From: an uncultured beta proteobacterium
GTDB taxonomy: Bacteria; Pseudomonadota; Gammaproteobacteria; Burkholderiales; Burkholderiaceae_C
NCBI GenBank assembly: GCA_903886275.1
Contig: CAISLN010000008.1
Span: 33,715-97,714, forward strand
Direction of reading: 5' to 3'
Length of the DNA: 64,000 nucleotides
Both the position numbers and the translations under genes were made by a program. The notes beneath the pieces are model-generated. The model was not told the DNA's origin. It saw nothing but the letters and a program-made list of their open reading frames with translations, and made no database searches. Below are positions 36,037 to 44,690 of this stretch, in pieces; within the stretch, counting starts at the first letter, position 1, and every line of letters starts with the position of its first letter.

Positions 36037-36897
36037 ATGAACCGCTTACACAACCAGATGGCGACATGGAGGCAAGACATTGCCCTTGTGGCCCGCGAAA
36101 GAATCAACGCTGTGCGTGCCATCAAGGCCGACACCGCCAGCAGCTTGCAGGCCTATGGGCAAGAACGCAGCGCCATGGCCACCGCCTTGCGCGCCGACTT
36201 GCATGCTGAGCGCGTGAACCGCACCGCCGACGTGCTGGAAATACGCGACAACGCGAACCAGTTCAGCCAGAACTTCCGTCAGGACCACGCCGACATGGGC
36301 GCCGCCCTGCGCCAGAGCCTTCTCGCATCCCGTGACTCCGTGGTGAATGCGGTGGAGTCGCTGTGCATAGAGTTCACCCAGGAGCGCCAGCAATTTGCCA
36401 AGGCCCACCGGGCCATGGCAAGTGCACAGGGCAAGGCCCTGGCCAAGGACCGCCAAGACCGCTCGGGTGCGGTCACTGCCATGATGCAGTCCTTCAACAA
36501 GGCCCATCGCCAGATGGCTGCCATCCAGACGGGCAGTCTGACCCAGGCGCGTCAGCAGCGCTCGCAGGCCCTGCTCGAACTGATGCGCAGCTTCCACCCG
36601 GCGCTGCACAACTACCAAAGGGCAGCAGTGCCCGTCAGCGTGGGAGCCTTCTCTTGGCCCGTGGGTGCGCTGACCGATGCCGCCGCAGTGCTGGCCCTGC
36701 CGCACGAGCCGGTGTTGAGCATGACCTCAGACGTGCAAGCTGCGCCCGAAATCCAGATGCAAGCTGCGTCCGAAACGCAGCAGGATGCGCAGCAGCCACA
36801 TGAAGCAGAAGGCAATGAAGCAGAAGGCAATGAAGCAGAGGGCAATGAGGCATCGCATCACCTTCATCACAAGCTGGGCAAGGGCAAGAAAAAGTAG
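36037..36897 (+). CDS. gvpC: GvpC-like gas vesicle outer reinforcing protein
   Basis: A protein of 286 residues, strongly helical, rich in Ala, Gln and Arg. Residues 40-186 contain four imperfect repeats of 33-40 residues aligned on Met47, Met87, Met127 and Met160 (for example RSAMATALRADLHAER, HADMGAALRQSLLASR), each ending near a Phe at 76, 113, 153 and 186. This is the GvpC pattern of helical repeats that bind the outer shell. The C-terminal 50 residues are acidic, with three EAEGN repeats, and end in a basic HHKLGKGKKK tail. AGGAGAG precedes the start. Confidence 0.85.
   Translation: MNRLHNQMATWRQDIALVARERINAVRAIKADTASSLQAYGQERSAMATALRADLHAERVNRTADVLEIRDNANQFSQNFRQDHADMGAALRQSLLASRDSVVNAVESLCIEFTQERQQFAKAHRAMASAQGKALAKDRQDRSGAVTAMMQSFNKAHRQMAAIQTGSLTQARQQRSQALLELMRSFHPALHNYQRAAVPVSVGAFSWPVGALTDAAAVLALPHEPVLSMTSDVQAAPEIQMQAASETQQDAQQPHEAEGNEAEGNEAEGNEASHHLHHKLGKGKKK
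36802..36846 (+). repeat. Three tandem 15-bp repeats in gvpC
   Basis: The unit GAAGCAGAAGGCAAT occurs three times in direct succession (one A-to-G difference in the third) and encodes EAEGN three times. Copy number can change by slippage without breaking the frame. Confidence 0.9.
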
Positions 36898-36905
36898 CGT
36901 ACGGC

Positions 36906-36946
36906 ACTTCCTGACAGTGGCACAGCGTAGCTGCCCGCCAGGAAGT
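36906..36946 (+). terminator. Inverted repeat between gvpC and gvpN (possible attenuator)
   Basis: ACTTCCTG (36906-36913) pairs with CAGGAAGT (36939-36946) across a 25-base loop. No T run follows. It may adjust downstream expression, but the long loop makes it weaker than the gvpA hairpin. Confidence 0.35.
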
Positions 36947-36975
36947 CCACTTAGCAAACAACAGGAGTAAGTTCA

Positions 36976-38001
36976 ATGAGCCAGGCCAATGAGTTAACCG
37001 TTCTGACCTTGGAAAAGAAGGCCAGCTTTGTTGAGACGCCCTACATCCAGGGCGTCTCTGAACGTGCGCTGGACTATATCAAGGCCGGCTATCCGGTGCA
37101 CTTGAGTGGACCGGCCGGCACGGGCAAGACCGCCTTGGCCATGCACGTGGCCGCCCAGTTGGGCCGCCAGGTGGTGCTGATCCACGGCGACGACGAGTTC
37201 GGCAGCTCCGACCTGATTGGCGGGCAGACCGGCTACAAATCGACCAAGGTGGTGGACAACTACATCAGCTCCGTCTTGAAGCAAGAAGAGTCGGTTTCCA
37301 AACAGTGGGGCGACAACCGCCTGACCACCGCCTGCAAGTACGGCTTCACCCTGATTTACGACGAGTTCACCCGCTCGCGCCCCGAGGCCAACAACGTGCT
37401 GCTGTCGATTCTGGAGGAGCGCTTGCTGGAGCTGCCAGACGCCCGCAGCGGCGACGGCTACCTGCAGGTGCATCCCAACTTCAGCGCCATCTTCACCAGC
37501 AACCCGGAAGAGTACGCGGGTGTGCACAAGACCCAGGATGCCTTGATGGACCGGATGATCACCATCAAGGTCGGCCACCACGACTACGAGACCGAGGTGG
37601 CCATCACCCAGGCCAAGTCCGGTATCCCCTGGCGCCAGGCCAAATCGATTGTGGACATCGTGCGTGAATTCCGCGACCTCGGTGTCAACAACGCCCGCCC
37701 CACGATTCGTGCCTGCATCATGCTGGGGCGCATCGTGGCCAACCGCCAGGGCACCGTCTCTGCGGGTGACCCGGCCTTTCGGCTGCTCTGCCATGACGTG
37801 CTGAACGCCGATTGCCTCAAGGTCACGCATGACGGCAAGGTGGCCGGACTGGAGCGGCTCGATGAAATCATTACCCGTTGCTGCCCGGTGACACCGGCGC
37901 TGGTACAGGTCGAGGCCCAACAGGAACCTGCAGTGCAAGCCGCAGCGCGCCTGCGCAAGCCCGCAGCCCCCCAACGCAAAGGAGCCATCCATGGCCATTG
38001 A
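36976..38001 (+). CDS. gvpN: GvpN, MoxR-type AAA+ ATPase of gas vesicle assembly
   Basis: A protein of 341 residues. Walker A is GPAGTGKTALAMHVA (about residue 46), then GDDEFGSSDLIGGQTGYK, Walker B FTLIYDEFTRSRPEANN and FTSNPEEYAGVHKTQDAL, all typical of GvpN. GvpN is needed for enlarging vesicles after nucleation. The C-terminal 40 residues are Ala/Pro/Gln-rich. Its end overlaps gvpV by 11 bases. Confidence 0.95.
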   Translation: MSQANELTVLTLEKKASFVETPYIQGVSERALDYIKAGYPVHLSGPAGTGKTALAMHVAAQLGRQVVLIHGDDEFGSSDLIGGQTGYKSTKVVDNYISSVLKQEESVSKQWGDNRLTTACKYGFTLIYDEFTRSRPEANNVLLSILEERLLELPDARSGDGYLQVHPNFSAIFTSNPEEYAGVHKTQDALMDRMITIKVGHHDYETEVAITQAKSGIPWRQAKSIVDIVREFRDLGVNNARPTIRACIMLGRIVANRQGTVSAGDPAFRLLCHDVLNADCLKVTHDGKVAGLERLDEIITRCCPVTPALVQVEAQQEPAVQAAARLRKPAAPQRKGAIHGH

Positions 38002-38335
38002 ACGACGCGCCGTCTTGCATATCAAGACCATGGCCGAGTTGGTGGATGTGCGCCGTTCGCGCACCTCTGCCGGTGCGCTGCTGGAGCTGGCCATGCTCGA
38101 GATGGAAAAGCAGCGGCTTAAAAAGGAAATGCTGCGCGCCGAAAGCCGTGGTGCAGAAATTGCGACGCGCATGCAAGAAATCGAAACCAAGCAAGTGCGG
38201 CTGCAGTCCTTTGTGGAGCGCCCCGTGATGGACTACCCCTCGGTGCCAAGCCGTTCTTCGCTGGGTGCTGCGCCGGCGCTGCCGATCTTTTCCGCACCCA
38301 CCGATGGGCTCAAGCGCAGGGCCTTGGCCTACTAA
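37991..38335 (+). CDS. gvpV: GvpV-like small gas vesicle protein
   Basis: A protein of 114 residues. The middle (about 25-75) is a charged helix or coiled coil (LLELAMLEMEKQRLKKEMLRAESRG in outline), the C-terminus is Pro/Ser-rich. AAAGGAG lies before the start, which overlaps gvpN. Position after gvpN and before gvpF matches gvpV of the Serratia cluster; the name rests mainly on synteny. Biochemical role unknown, probably assembly. Confidence 0.6.
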   Translation: MAIERRAVLHIKTMAELVDVRRSRTSAGALLELAMLEMEKQRLKKEMLRAESRGAEIATRMQEIETKQVRLQSFVERPVMDYPSVPSRSSLGAAPALPIFSAPTDGLKRRALAY

Positions 38336-38367
38336 TAAACAGAGACCCCTTTTTGGAGTGGAACACC

Positions 38368-38598
38368 ATGCAAAAAAGAACCCTATTGAAGACCGTATCC
38401 TCGCTGCGCACAGCCGCATTCAGCCTGTGTTTGGTGCGCAATAGCCGGGGCCTGGTTTATCGATTGCGCCGTGAGATCAAGACCATGCGCCGCCTGCATG
38501 CGGATGCCTATCCGGATGTTCTGCCGTGCGCCCGCTGTGGCCTTTTGCGCAGCAGCGCAGACATCAGCCGCCTGCGTTCCCTCCCCTTCATGCTGTAA
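38368..38598 (+). CDS. Small basic protein with a CxxC motif between gvpV and gvpF
   Basis: A 76-residue frame whose ATG lies nine bases after GGAG. It is strongly basic (many Arg/Lys, including YRLRREIKTMRRLH) and has one CARCG motif near residue 53. It ends 7 bases before gvpF, which lacks a ribosome binding site of its own and may depend on this frame for coupled translation. I do not recognise the protein; it could be a real new Gvp factor or a translated spacer. Confidence 0.5.
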   Translation: MQKRTLLKTVSSLRTAAFSLCLVRNSRGLVYRLRREIKTMRRLHADAYPDVLPCARCGLLRSSADISRLRSLPFML

Positions 38599-38605
38599 CA
38601 CCACT

Positions 38606-39367
38606 ATGCCCTCCGAACACAAGGCCGAATCCGGCCACTACCTCTATGCCATTGCCGATGCCGTTGAAGGGCATCTGGGCTATGGAAATATCGGCATCAA
38701 CGGTGCAGCGGTTTATACGGTGGTACTGGGCCCCGTGATGGCCGTGGTGAGTGACCTGAGCGAAAAGCGTCTGCGCCCTGAGCGCAAGAACCTGTCCGCA
38801 CACAACAGCGTCATCAAAACCCTGATGGAGGAAACCACCGTCCTGCCGGTGGCCTTCGGCACCATTGCCGACAGCAACAAGGCGCTGTTGAAAATTCTCA
38901 AAACCAACCGCGCCACTTTTGTCGAGCAACTCGACTTGGTGCGCGGCAAGGTCGAACTGGGCCTGCGCGTGGTGCTGGACGTGCCCAATATTTTTGGCTA
39001 TATGGTGGACCGCCATGTGGAGCTGGCCGAGATGCGCGATGAGGCGATTGGCAAACAGCACGGGATTTCGCAAAACGACAAGATTGAAATTGGCCGCTTG
39101 TTTGACCACCTGCTCAAGCAGGACCGTGAGGTGCATGCGGCCTCCGTGATGGAGGTGCTGGGGCCCCGTTGCGAAGACATCAAGCTCAATCCCTCGCGCG
39201 AGGAAAAGGAGGTCATGCACCTGGCCTGCCTGGTGGACCGGGACAAGCAGAAGAACTTTGAAGACGGTGTCTTTGAGGCGGCCAAGCACTTCGACAACAA
39301 CTTTGCATTTGACTTCAATGGACCTTGGGCACCGCACAATTTTGTCAGCGTCTCCCTGAGCGCTTGA
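38606..39367 (+). CDS. gvpF: GvpF/GvpL family gas vesicle protein (copy 2)
   Basis: A protein of 253 residues with the family landmarks GHYLYAIADA, EETTVLPVAFGTI and the end FNGPWAPHNFVSVSL. The region VMHLACLVDRDKQKNFEDGVF is also typical of GvpF. It sits in the structural operon just before gvpG, the normal F-G order, so this is the better candidate for true GvpF. The ATG at 38606 has no clear ribosome binding site; translation may be coupled to the preceding small ORF. Confidence 0.88.
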   Translation: MPSEHKAESGHYLYAIADAVEGHLGYGNIGINGAAVYTVVLGPVMAVVSDLSEKRLRPERKNLSAHNSVIKTLMEETTVLPVAFGTIADSNKALLKILKTNRATFVEQLDLVRGKVELGLRVVLDVPNIFGYMVDRHVELAEMRDEAIGKQHGISQNDKIEIGRLFDHLLKQDREVHAASVMEVLGPRCEDIKLNPSREEKEVMHLACLVDRDKQKNFEDGVFEAAKHFDNNFAFDFNGPWAPHNFVSVSLSA

Positions 39368-39376
39368 GAGGCTTGC

Positions 39377-39799
<423 letters not shown>

Positions 39800-39801
39800 T
39801 C

Positions 39802-41739
39802 GTGGCTACCCACGCGGCTCCAGATTTCCTGTGTGATGCGCAACTGCGTCTGCTCTTCTTTGGTGGCAAGGGCGGCGTTGGCAAAACCACCTGTGCCTGC
39901 GCTGCCGCCCTGCAACTGGCACTAAGCCATCCGGAGCGCCTGTATTTGCTGGTCTCCACCGACCCAGCCCATTCCCTTTTGGACTGCTTTTGCGGTTCGC
40001 TGCCACCGCCTAATCTGACGCTGACGGAAATCGATCCGCAGGCCTGTTTGCTGCGCTTTAAGGAATTGCACGAAGACCACCTGCGCACCATCGCCCTGCG
40101 CGGAACCTTTTTGGATGCGGCCGACATCGGCCAGTTGGTGGATCTGTCCATGCCAGGCATGGACGAGATGATGGCGCTGCTTGAAATCGTGGCCTGGGTC
40201 AAAGAGGATGGCTATGCCTGCATCGTGGTCGATACCGCGCCTGCGGGTCACACGCTCAGAATGCTGGAACTGCCGGCACGGATGGGCAAGTGGATTGCCG
40301 CACTCGACGCCATGCTGGCCAAGCATCGTTACCTGACCGGCATTTACCGGGGCGGTTACCGCAGTGATGCGGTGGACGACTATTTGCAAGAGGCCGCTGC
40401 TGATCTGGCGGGCTTGCAGGCCTTGCTGGGCGATTCCACACGCTGCCGGTTTGTCCCTGTGATGCTGGCGCAAGAATTGAGCCTGCACATCACCCGCACC
40501 CTGCTGCGCGAGTTGGAACGCCTGGGACTGCCGGTGCAGGAGATCGTGGTCAACCGGCTGCTGGCACAAGCTGCTGCCTGTCCCGATTGCCTGGCGCTGG
40601 CCGAACAACAGGGCCTGGGCATCGCGCAGACCATGCAGGCCTTCTCGCACCATAGCTTGTGGGGTTTGCCGCTGGTGGTTGAGGAGCTCACCGGGGTTGC
40701 ACAATTGACGCCGTTGTGGGGCCATGCGCGGGCGCTGGCAGATCCGGTCTGGGCGAGCGGTGGTGTGGGCATGGCTGCCACTGCGGCGCAGCAAAACAGC
40801 GTCAACCAGGCCGCGGCCTTGCCCACGCCTTCCACCACGCTGCTGATGTTTGCCGGCAAGGGGGGCGTGGGCAAGACCACCCTGGCGTGTGCCACGGCCC
40901 TGCGTCTGGCGCAGGAGCGTCCCGGCAAAGAGGTGCTGCTTGTTTCCATAGACCCGGCCCATTCGCTGGGAGCCTGTCTGGGCTGTGTGGTCGGCCCCCA
41001 CGCCGTGCGGGTGGCGCCCGGTCTGAGCGCGATTGAACTCGACGCACCGGCCGAATATGCGCTGCTGAAGCAGCAATATGCCAGCGAGCTCAAGGGCATC
41101 TTCCAGCGCGAGTCTGCGCAGTCCGGGGTGGGCCTGGCGTTTGACCGGGAGGTCATGGAGCGCATGCTCGATGTGGCGCCCCTGGGGCTCGATGAGGTGC
41201 TGGCGATCACCCGGATTGTGGATTGGATAGACAGTCAGTGCTACGACTGCTTTGTGCTCGACACCGCCCCGACCGGCCATTTGTTGCGCTTCCTGGAGAT
41301 GCCCGAACGCATTGACCAATGGCTCAAGACCTTCTTTGCGCTGTTTTTGAAGTACCGCCATGTGTTCTGGTTGGAGCGCATCACCCAGACCATGGTCACG
41401 CTGTCGCGGCGCATCAAGAAGCTGCGCCGCCTGCTGGTCGATGCGCAGCAGGCCGCGCTGGTGCTGGTCACCATTCCAACCGAGATGGCCTATGCCGAAA
41501 GCACAGACCTGTTGGCGGCCTGTACGCACATGGGCATCGCCGTACCGCTGCAGTTCATCAACCTAGCGAGTCGCCCTTCGCACTGTCCGATTTGCGCCCT
41601 GATCCAACGCACGCAGGCAGTGGTCCTGCAACAAATAGCGGCCACTGCGGGCGCGCGCCAGGTGACGCAGGTCTATAGGCAGGACGAACCACGCGGCCTT
41701 GAGCGCCTGCGCGTCCTGGGCCAGGAACTCTACGCATAG
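39802..41739 (+). CDS. Tandem ArsA/Get3-like ATPase in the gas vesicle operon
   Basis: A protein of 645 residues made of two homologous halves, each a complete ArsA/Get3 NTPase. Half one: FFGGKGGVGKTT, STDPAHSLLDCF, DTAPAGHTLRMLELP. Half two: FAGKGGVGKTT, SIDPAHSLGACL, DTAPTGHLLRFLEMP. Each half has one CxxC (CPDC and CPIC) placed as in Get3, where the pair binds zinc at the dimer interface. ArsA pumps lack this, so the Get3 membrane-protein targeting type is favoured, here as an internal pseudo-dimer. The GTG start at 39802 has GGAG upstream. A role in carrying hydrophobic GvpA subunits is inferred. Confidence 0.82.
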   Translation: MATHAAPDFLCDAQLRLLFFGGKGGVGKTTCACAAALQLALSHPERLYLLVSTDPAHSLLDCFCGSLPPPNLTLTEIDPQACLLRFKELHEDHLRTIALRGTFLDAADIGQLVDLSMPGMDEMMALLEIVAWVKEDGYACIVVDTAPAGHTLRMLELPARMGKWIAALDAMLAKHRYLTGIYRGGYRSDAVDDYLQEAAADLAGLQALLGDSTRCRFVPVMLAQELSLHITRTLLRELERLGLPVQEIVVNRLLAQAAACPDCLALAEQQGLGIAQTMQAFSHHSLWGLPLVVEELTGVAQLTPLWGHARALADPVWASGGVGMAATAAQQNSVNQAAALPTPSTTLLMFAGKGGVGKTTLACATALRLAQERPGKEVLLVSIDPAHSLGACLGCVVGPHAVRVAPGLSAIELDAPAEYALLKQQYASELKGIFQRESAQSGVGLAFDREVMERMLDVAPLGLDEVLAITRIVDWIDSQCYDCFVLDTAPTGHLLRFLEMPERIDQWLKTFFALFLKYRHVFWLERITQTMVTLSRRIKKLRRLLVDAQQAALVLVTIPTEMAYAESTDLLAACTHMGIAVPLQFINLASRPSHCPICALIQRTQAVVLQQIAATAGARQVTQVYRQDEPRGLERLRVLGQELYA

Positions 41740-41771
41740 CCGACCCTTTATTGAACGACTGGAGAAATCAC

Positions 41772-42098
41772 ATGACCGATGCAACCGAAACCCAAAATGG
41801 CAACGCGCTGCAGGCCGAGTTTGTCCTGACCGGCGGCGTAGCTGCCAGCGCAGCCATGAGCCCCATGAAGCAAGCGCTGCTCACCCGCTTGGTGCTGATG
41901 GCCCAGCGCTACCGCCAGGAAGGGCAAATGCGCCAGGCCACCGAAATGTTCTGGACGTTGATCAAGGACTATCCCGAAACTCCGGAGTCTGAGGTCGCAA
42001 AGGCCGAACTGCTCAAGCTGGCCGAGGGCCATGAGCGCGCGGGCAATCTGCACATGGCGCGGGGCATGTACGAGCAGTTGATGGAACTCGAAGACTAA
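41772..42098 (+). CDS. TPR-like helical protein of the gas vesicle operon
   Basis: A protein of 108 residues. After a 35-residue leader it shows two tetratricopeptide-like helix pairs (RLVLMAQRYRQEGQMRQATE and LLKLAEGHERAGNLHMARGM). GGAGAAATCAC precedes the ATG. TPR units bind peptides or C-terminal tails, so this may be an adaptor between the Get3-like ATPase and Gvp proteins. A gene of unknown role is found at a comparable place in other proteobacterial clusters; I give no Gvp letter. Confidence 0.7.
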   Translation: MTDATETQNGNALQAEFVLTGGVAASAAMSPMKQALLTRLVLMAQRYRQEGQMRQATEMFWTLIKDYPETPESEVAKAELLKLAEGHERAGNLHMARGMYEQLMELED

Positions 42099-42120
42099 AC
42101 ACGCAATCCAGGAGATAGCC

Positions 42121-42315
42121 ATGGGAGTCACAGATGCAAAAGGCGCTTCATTGTGTGAGCTGCTGGACCGGGTGCTCAACACCGGTGTGGTGGCCATGGG
42201 TGAGGTGGTGATTTCGGTCGCCGGTGTGGACCTGATTTATTTGAATCTGAACCTGCTGCTGACCTCGGTGGAGACCGCCTTGGTGCAGTCCCGTTTGCTA
42301 CAGGAAAGACCATGA
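42121..42315 (+). CDS. Second GvpA-like protein (GvpA2 / GvpM-type minor subunit)
   Basis: A protein of 64 residues with the GvpA fold pattern: SLCELLDRVLNTGVVAMGEVV-like start and VAGVDLIYLNLNLLLTSVETAL. Compared with the main GvpA it is shorter and diverged, as in GvpJ/GvpM minor proteins that cap or nucleate vesicles. AGGAG precedes the start and its stop overlaps gvpK by four bases. Confidence 0.85.
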   Translation: MGVTDAKGASLCELLDRVLNTGVVAMGEVVISVAGVDLIYLNLNLLLTSVETALVQSRLLQERP

Positions 42316-42653
42316 AAGACACATTCCCCTATCTGTTTGCGCAGGAACCGCAAGCCGCGCACAGCGCCAGCTCCAAGCCGACCAGCGGGTCGCCACGCAT
42401 CGCCCTCAACCCCGAGAGCGTGAAGAACGGCCTGGGTCAGCTGGTGCTGACGCTGGTGGAGCTGGTGCGCCAGCTGTTGGAGAAGCAGGCCATGCGGCGC
42501 ATCGAGGGTGGAACCCTCACCGAAGATGAAATTGAGCGCCTGGGCCTGACGTTTATGGAGCTGGACAAGCAAATGACCTGGTTAAAAAAAGAGTTTGGCC
42601 TGACCGACAAAGACCTGAACCTGGACCTGGGCCCGCTTGGGAAACTGCTCTGA
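42312..42653 (+). CDS. gvpK: GvpK gas vesicle protein
   Basis: A protein of 113 residues. The conserved GvpK block runs from RIALNPESVKNGLGQLVLTL through LVRQLLEKQAMRRIEGG, ERLGLTFMELDKQM and DLNLDLGPLGKLL. GvpK is required for vesicle formation in most clusters though its mechanism is unclear. It overlaps the upstream gvpA-like gene and precedes gvpJ by 45 bases. Confidence 0.94.
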   Translation: MKDTFPYLFAQEPQAAHSASSKPTSGSPRIALNPESVKNGLGQLVLTLVELVRQLLEKQAMRRIEGGTLTEDEIERLGLTFMELDKQMTWLKKEFGLTDKDLNLDLGPLGKLL

Positions 42654-42698
42654 ACAGGGCGCAGGCCACTCAAGCCGAATGAAAGCAAAGGACACGCA

Positions 42699-43049
42699 AT
42701 GGAAACCCCGGTAAAACAACAACGCAGCATGACGCACTCGGTGCAGTCGGCCACTTTGGCCGATGTGCTGGAGCGCATTCTGGACAAGGGCCTGGTGATC
42801 GCCGGTGACATCAAGATCAAGATTGTGGACATCGAATTGCTCACCATCCAGATCCGTTTGCTGGTGTGCTCGGTGGACAAGGCCCGCGAAATGGGCATCG
42901 ACTGGTGGACCACCAGCCCCTATCTCAACGCCAAGCTGGTCGAGTCAACGCCCAAGACCGAAGACCTGCTCGTGCGCATCGCCCGGTTGGAGGCCGCAGC
43001 GCAGAGCGCTTCGTCCCTGCCAGTTGCCGCGCAAAGGGTGGAGGTGTAG
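42699..43049 (+). CDS. gvpJ: GvpJ-like protein (GvpA paralogue with C-terminal extension)
   Basis: A protein of 116 residues. Residues 18-75 form a GvpA-type core (ATLADVLERILDKGLVIAGD, then DIELLTIQIRLLVCSVDKA) and are followed by an extension with WWTTSPYL and a helical tail. This matches GvpJ or the third GvpA gene of the Serratia cluster. AAAGGA precedes the ATG. Last gene of the gas vesicle locus; the next gene is convergent and no clear terminator is visible in the 72-base gap. Confidence 0.85.
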   Translation: METPVKQQRSMTHSVQSATLADVLERILDKGLVIAGDIKIKIVDIELLTIQIRLLVCSVDKAREMGIDWWTTSPYLNAKLVESTPKTEDLLVRIARLEAAAQSASSLPVAAQRVEV

Positions 43050-43121
43050 TGCAGGACTTGCGCAACGCCTTCACCCGGTTGTCGTGTTGCTGGATCTGAC
43101 GCTGCCCGTTGCGGTGGCTGC

Positions 43122-43751
43122 TCAGCGCTGCGCCAAGGCCAGGCGCAAGGCCAGGCCGGCAAACACGGTGGCCGCGACTCGGTTCATCCAGCGCTGGGCC
43201 TTGGCCGAGCTGCGCAGCCTTTGCCCGGCGGTGGCGGCAAAGTAGCTGATGGCGCCAAAGGTCAGCAGGGTGGCTGCGATGAAGAGAGCGCCGAGTTGCG
43301 CCAACTGCCAGGCCACAGGGCCGCGCTCGGGGGCGACAAACTGCGGCAAAAAGGCCAGAAAGAAAAATACCACCTTGGGGTTGCTCAGGTTCATCAGCAG
43401 GCCGCGCAGCACCAGTTGGCGCGCGCGCAGCGGCTGCACTTGCGCGCCGCTATGTCCAACAGACACCGGCGCGCTAAAGGCCTGCCAGGCCAAATAGGCC
43501 AGGTAGGCGGCGCCGGCAAACTTAAGCAGCACAAAGGCGGTCTCGGACGCCGCAAACACGGCCGCCAAACCCAGCGCGATGGCGGTGGTGTGCACCACCA
43601 GCCCAGCGCACAGGCCCAGCACCACCCACATGCCGGCGCGCCGGCCCTGGCTGGCCGATTGCAGCAGCACAAACACATTGTCCGGCCCTGGCGTGATGCC
43701 CAGCAGCAGCGAGACGCCAAAGAAGGCCAGGGCGGTTTGCAGGGTCAGCAT
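43122..43751 (-). CDS. LysE/RhtB family amino-acid exporter
   Basis: A protein of 209 residues with about six membrane helices and the family start FFGVSLLLGITPGPDNVFVLLQSASQGR in outline, followed by LVVHTTAIALGLAAVF and GLLMNLSNPKVVFFFLAFLPQF. Exports amino acids or homoserine lactones across the inner membrane. It faces the gas vesicle operon tail to tail and is not part of it. Confidence 0.9.
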   Translation of the reverse strand: MLTLQTALAFFGVSLLLGITPGPDNVFVLLQSASQGRRAGMWVVLGLCAGLVVHTTAIALGLAAVFAASETAFVLLKFAGAAYLAYLAWQAFSAPVSVGHSGAQVQPLRARQLVLRGLLMNLSNPKVVFFFLAFLPQFVAPERGPVAWQLAQLGALFIAATLLTFGAISYFAATAGQRLRSSAKAQRWMNRVAATVFAGLALRLALAQR

Positions 43752-43784
43752 GCTTGCACAGTCGCGTGGCGCCCGACGCTGGGA

Positions 43785-44381
43785 TCAAGCGGCCAGTTGG
43801 TAACTGCCGCGTCCCTTCTTATGCACCGCGCCTGAATCGACGACTTTTTTCAGCGAGACACCCACCGAGCCCAGGGGCATGGCGGCACCTGCGGAGACGG
43901 TCGCGCCAGTGAGCAGGCTCCACTCACCCACCTTGAGCACCGTCTTCAGATAGTCCAGCACCTTGCTGTCGTTGGCGGTCAGTGTCACGGGTTTGGCCGG
44001 CTTCTTGGCCTTGGCCGGGCTGCGGCGGCCTGCGGCCGGTTTGACGAGTACGTCTTCGGCTGCTTCATTGGCGCTGGCAGCGCCGCCACGTGGACGGGGC
44101 AGGGCGACCAATACATGCAGGTCGGTGCGGGACAGTTCGGTGGCGGCAGCATGCAGGTCGCGCAGCTGATCTTCCATGGCTTGCAGTTCCTGCGCCAAAC
44201 GGGCCAGCGTTTTGAAGTTGGCAAAGGCCTGCTCGCCCTCGGCCTGGAACGGTTGGCGGGCAACCGTGGCGACCATGTGCTCGGCTTGGTCGCGCACGGC
44301 GGCGGAGACCACCTCTGTTGCACGGTGAAGGCCAGTGCCGGCCTGTTGAATGGCGGAGAGTGTAGCTTTGGACAACGACAT
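43785..44381 (-). CDS. Hypothetical protein with alanine/lysine-rich linker
   Basis: A protein of 198 residues. The N-terminal half is a long amphipathic helix region (QAEHMVATVARQPFQ, FANFKTLARLAQELQAMEDQ). A basic linker GRRSPAKAKKPAKPV follows, then a C-terminal domain (about 135-198) reading like a small winged helix (TANDSKVLDYLKTVLK, SLKKVVDSGAVHKKGRGSYQL). It may be a DNA-associated or phasin-like protein; the family is not recognised. Confidence 0.5.
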   Translation of the reverse strand: MSLSKATLSAIQQAGTGLHRATEVVSAAVRDQAEHMVATVARQPFQAEGEQAFANFKTLARLAQELQAMEDQLRDLHAAATELSRTDLHVLVALPRPRGGAASANEAAEDVLVKPAAGRRSPAKAKKPAKPVTLTANDSKVLDYLKTVLKVGEWSLLTGATVSAGAAMPLGSVGVSLKKVVDSGAVHKKGRGSYQLAA

Positions 44382-44690
44382 GAGAATCCTTATTTATAGT
44401 TTGGGGACTGCGGCGTAGCCTCTCACGCAGCAGTTGGCGCTATTTTAGGACCAGCTGCTTGCGCTAGAAGTAGGGTAATCGATGTATTTGCCCTTGGTAT
44501 GCCTATAAAAAGTTAGATATTTCCGAATCAGTGTTCGATATTCTCGTTTCCATGCGCGTTACCCATTCGGCCGGGGCCGGCTGCGCAATAGCGAGTCATC
44601 GGGGTCTTGCCGCGCTGGGCTCCTATGTCCGCTATAGAACTTAGGGAATTTTGGGTTAAATTGAAGCGACCATCCAGCGAGCCCCACACC
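44382..44690. other. Intergenic region between divergent genes
   Basis: About 310 bases with an A+T-rich centre (44470-44560). It should hold promoters for the hypothetical gene on the left and the DUF3422 gene on the right. No palindrome or clear -35/-10 pair stands out. Confidence 0.4.

Noticed and set aside
36802..36846. Short direct repeats considered as CRISPR
   Set aside because: The units are 15 bases, contiguous without spacers and inside the gvpC coding frame.
39802..41739. Arsenical pump ATPase ArsA function
   Set aside because: No ars genes are nearby, the setting is a gas vesicle operon, and each half carries a Get3-type CxxC pair; only the fold is shared with ArsA.
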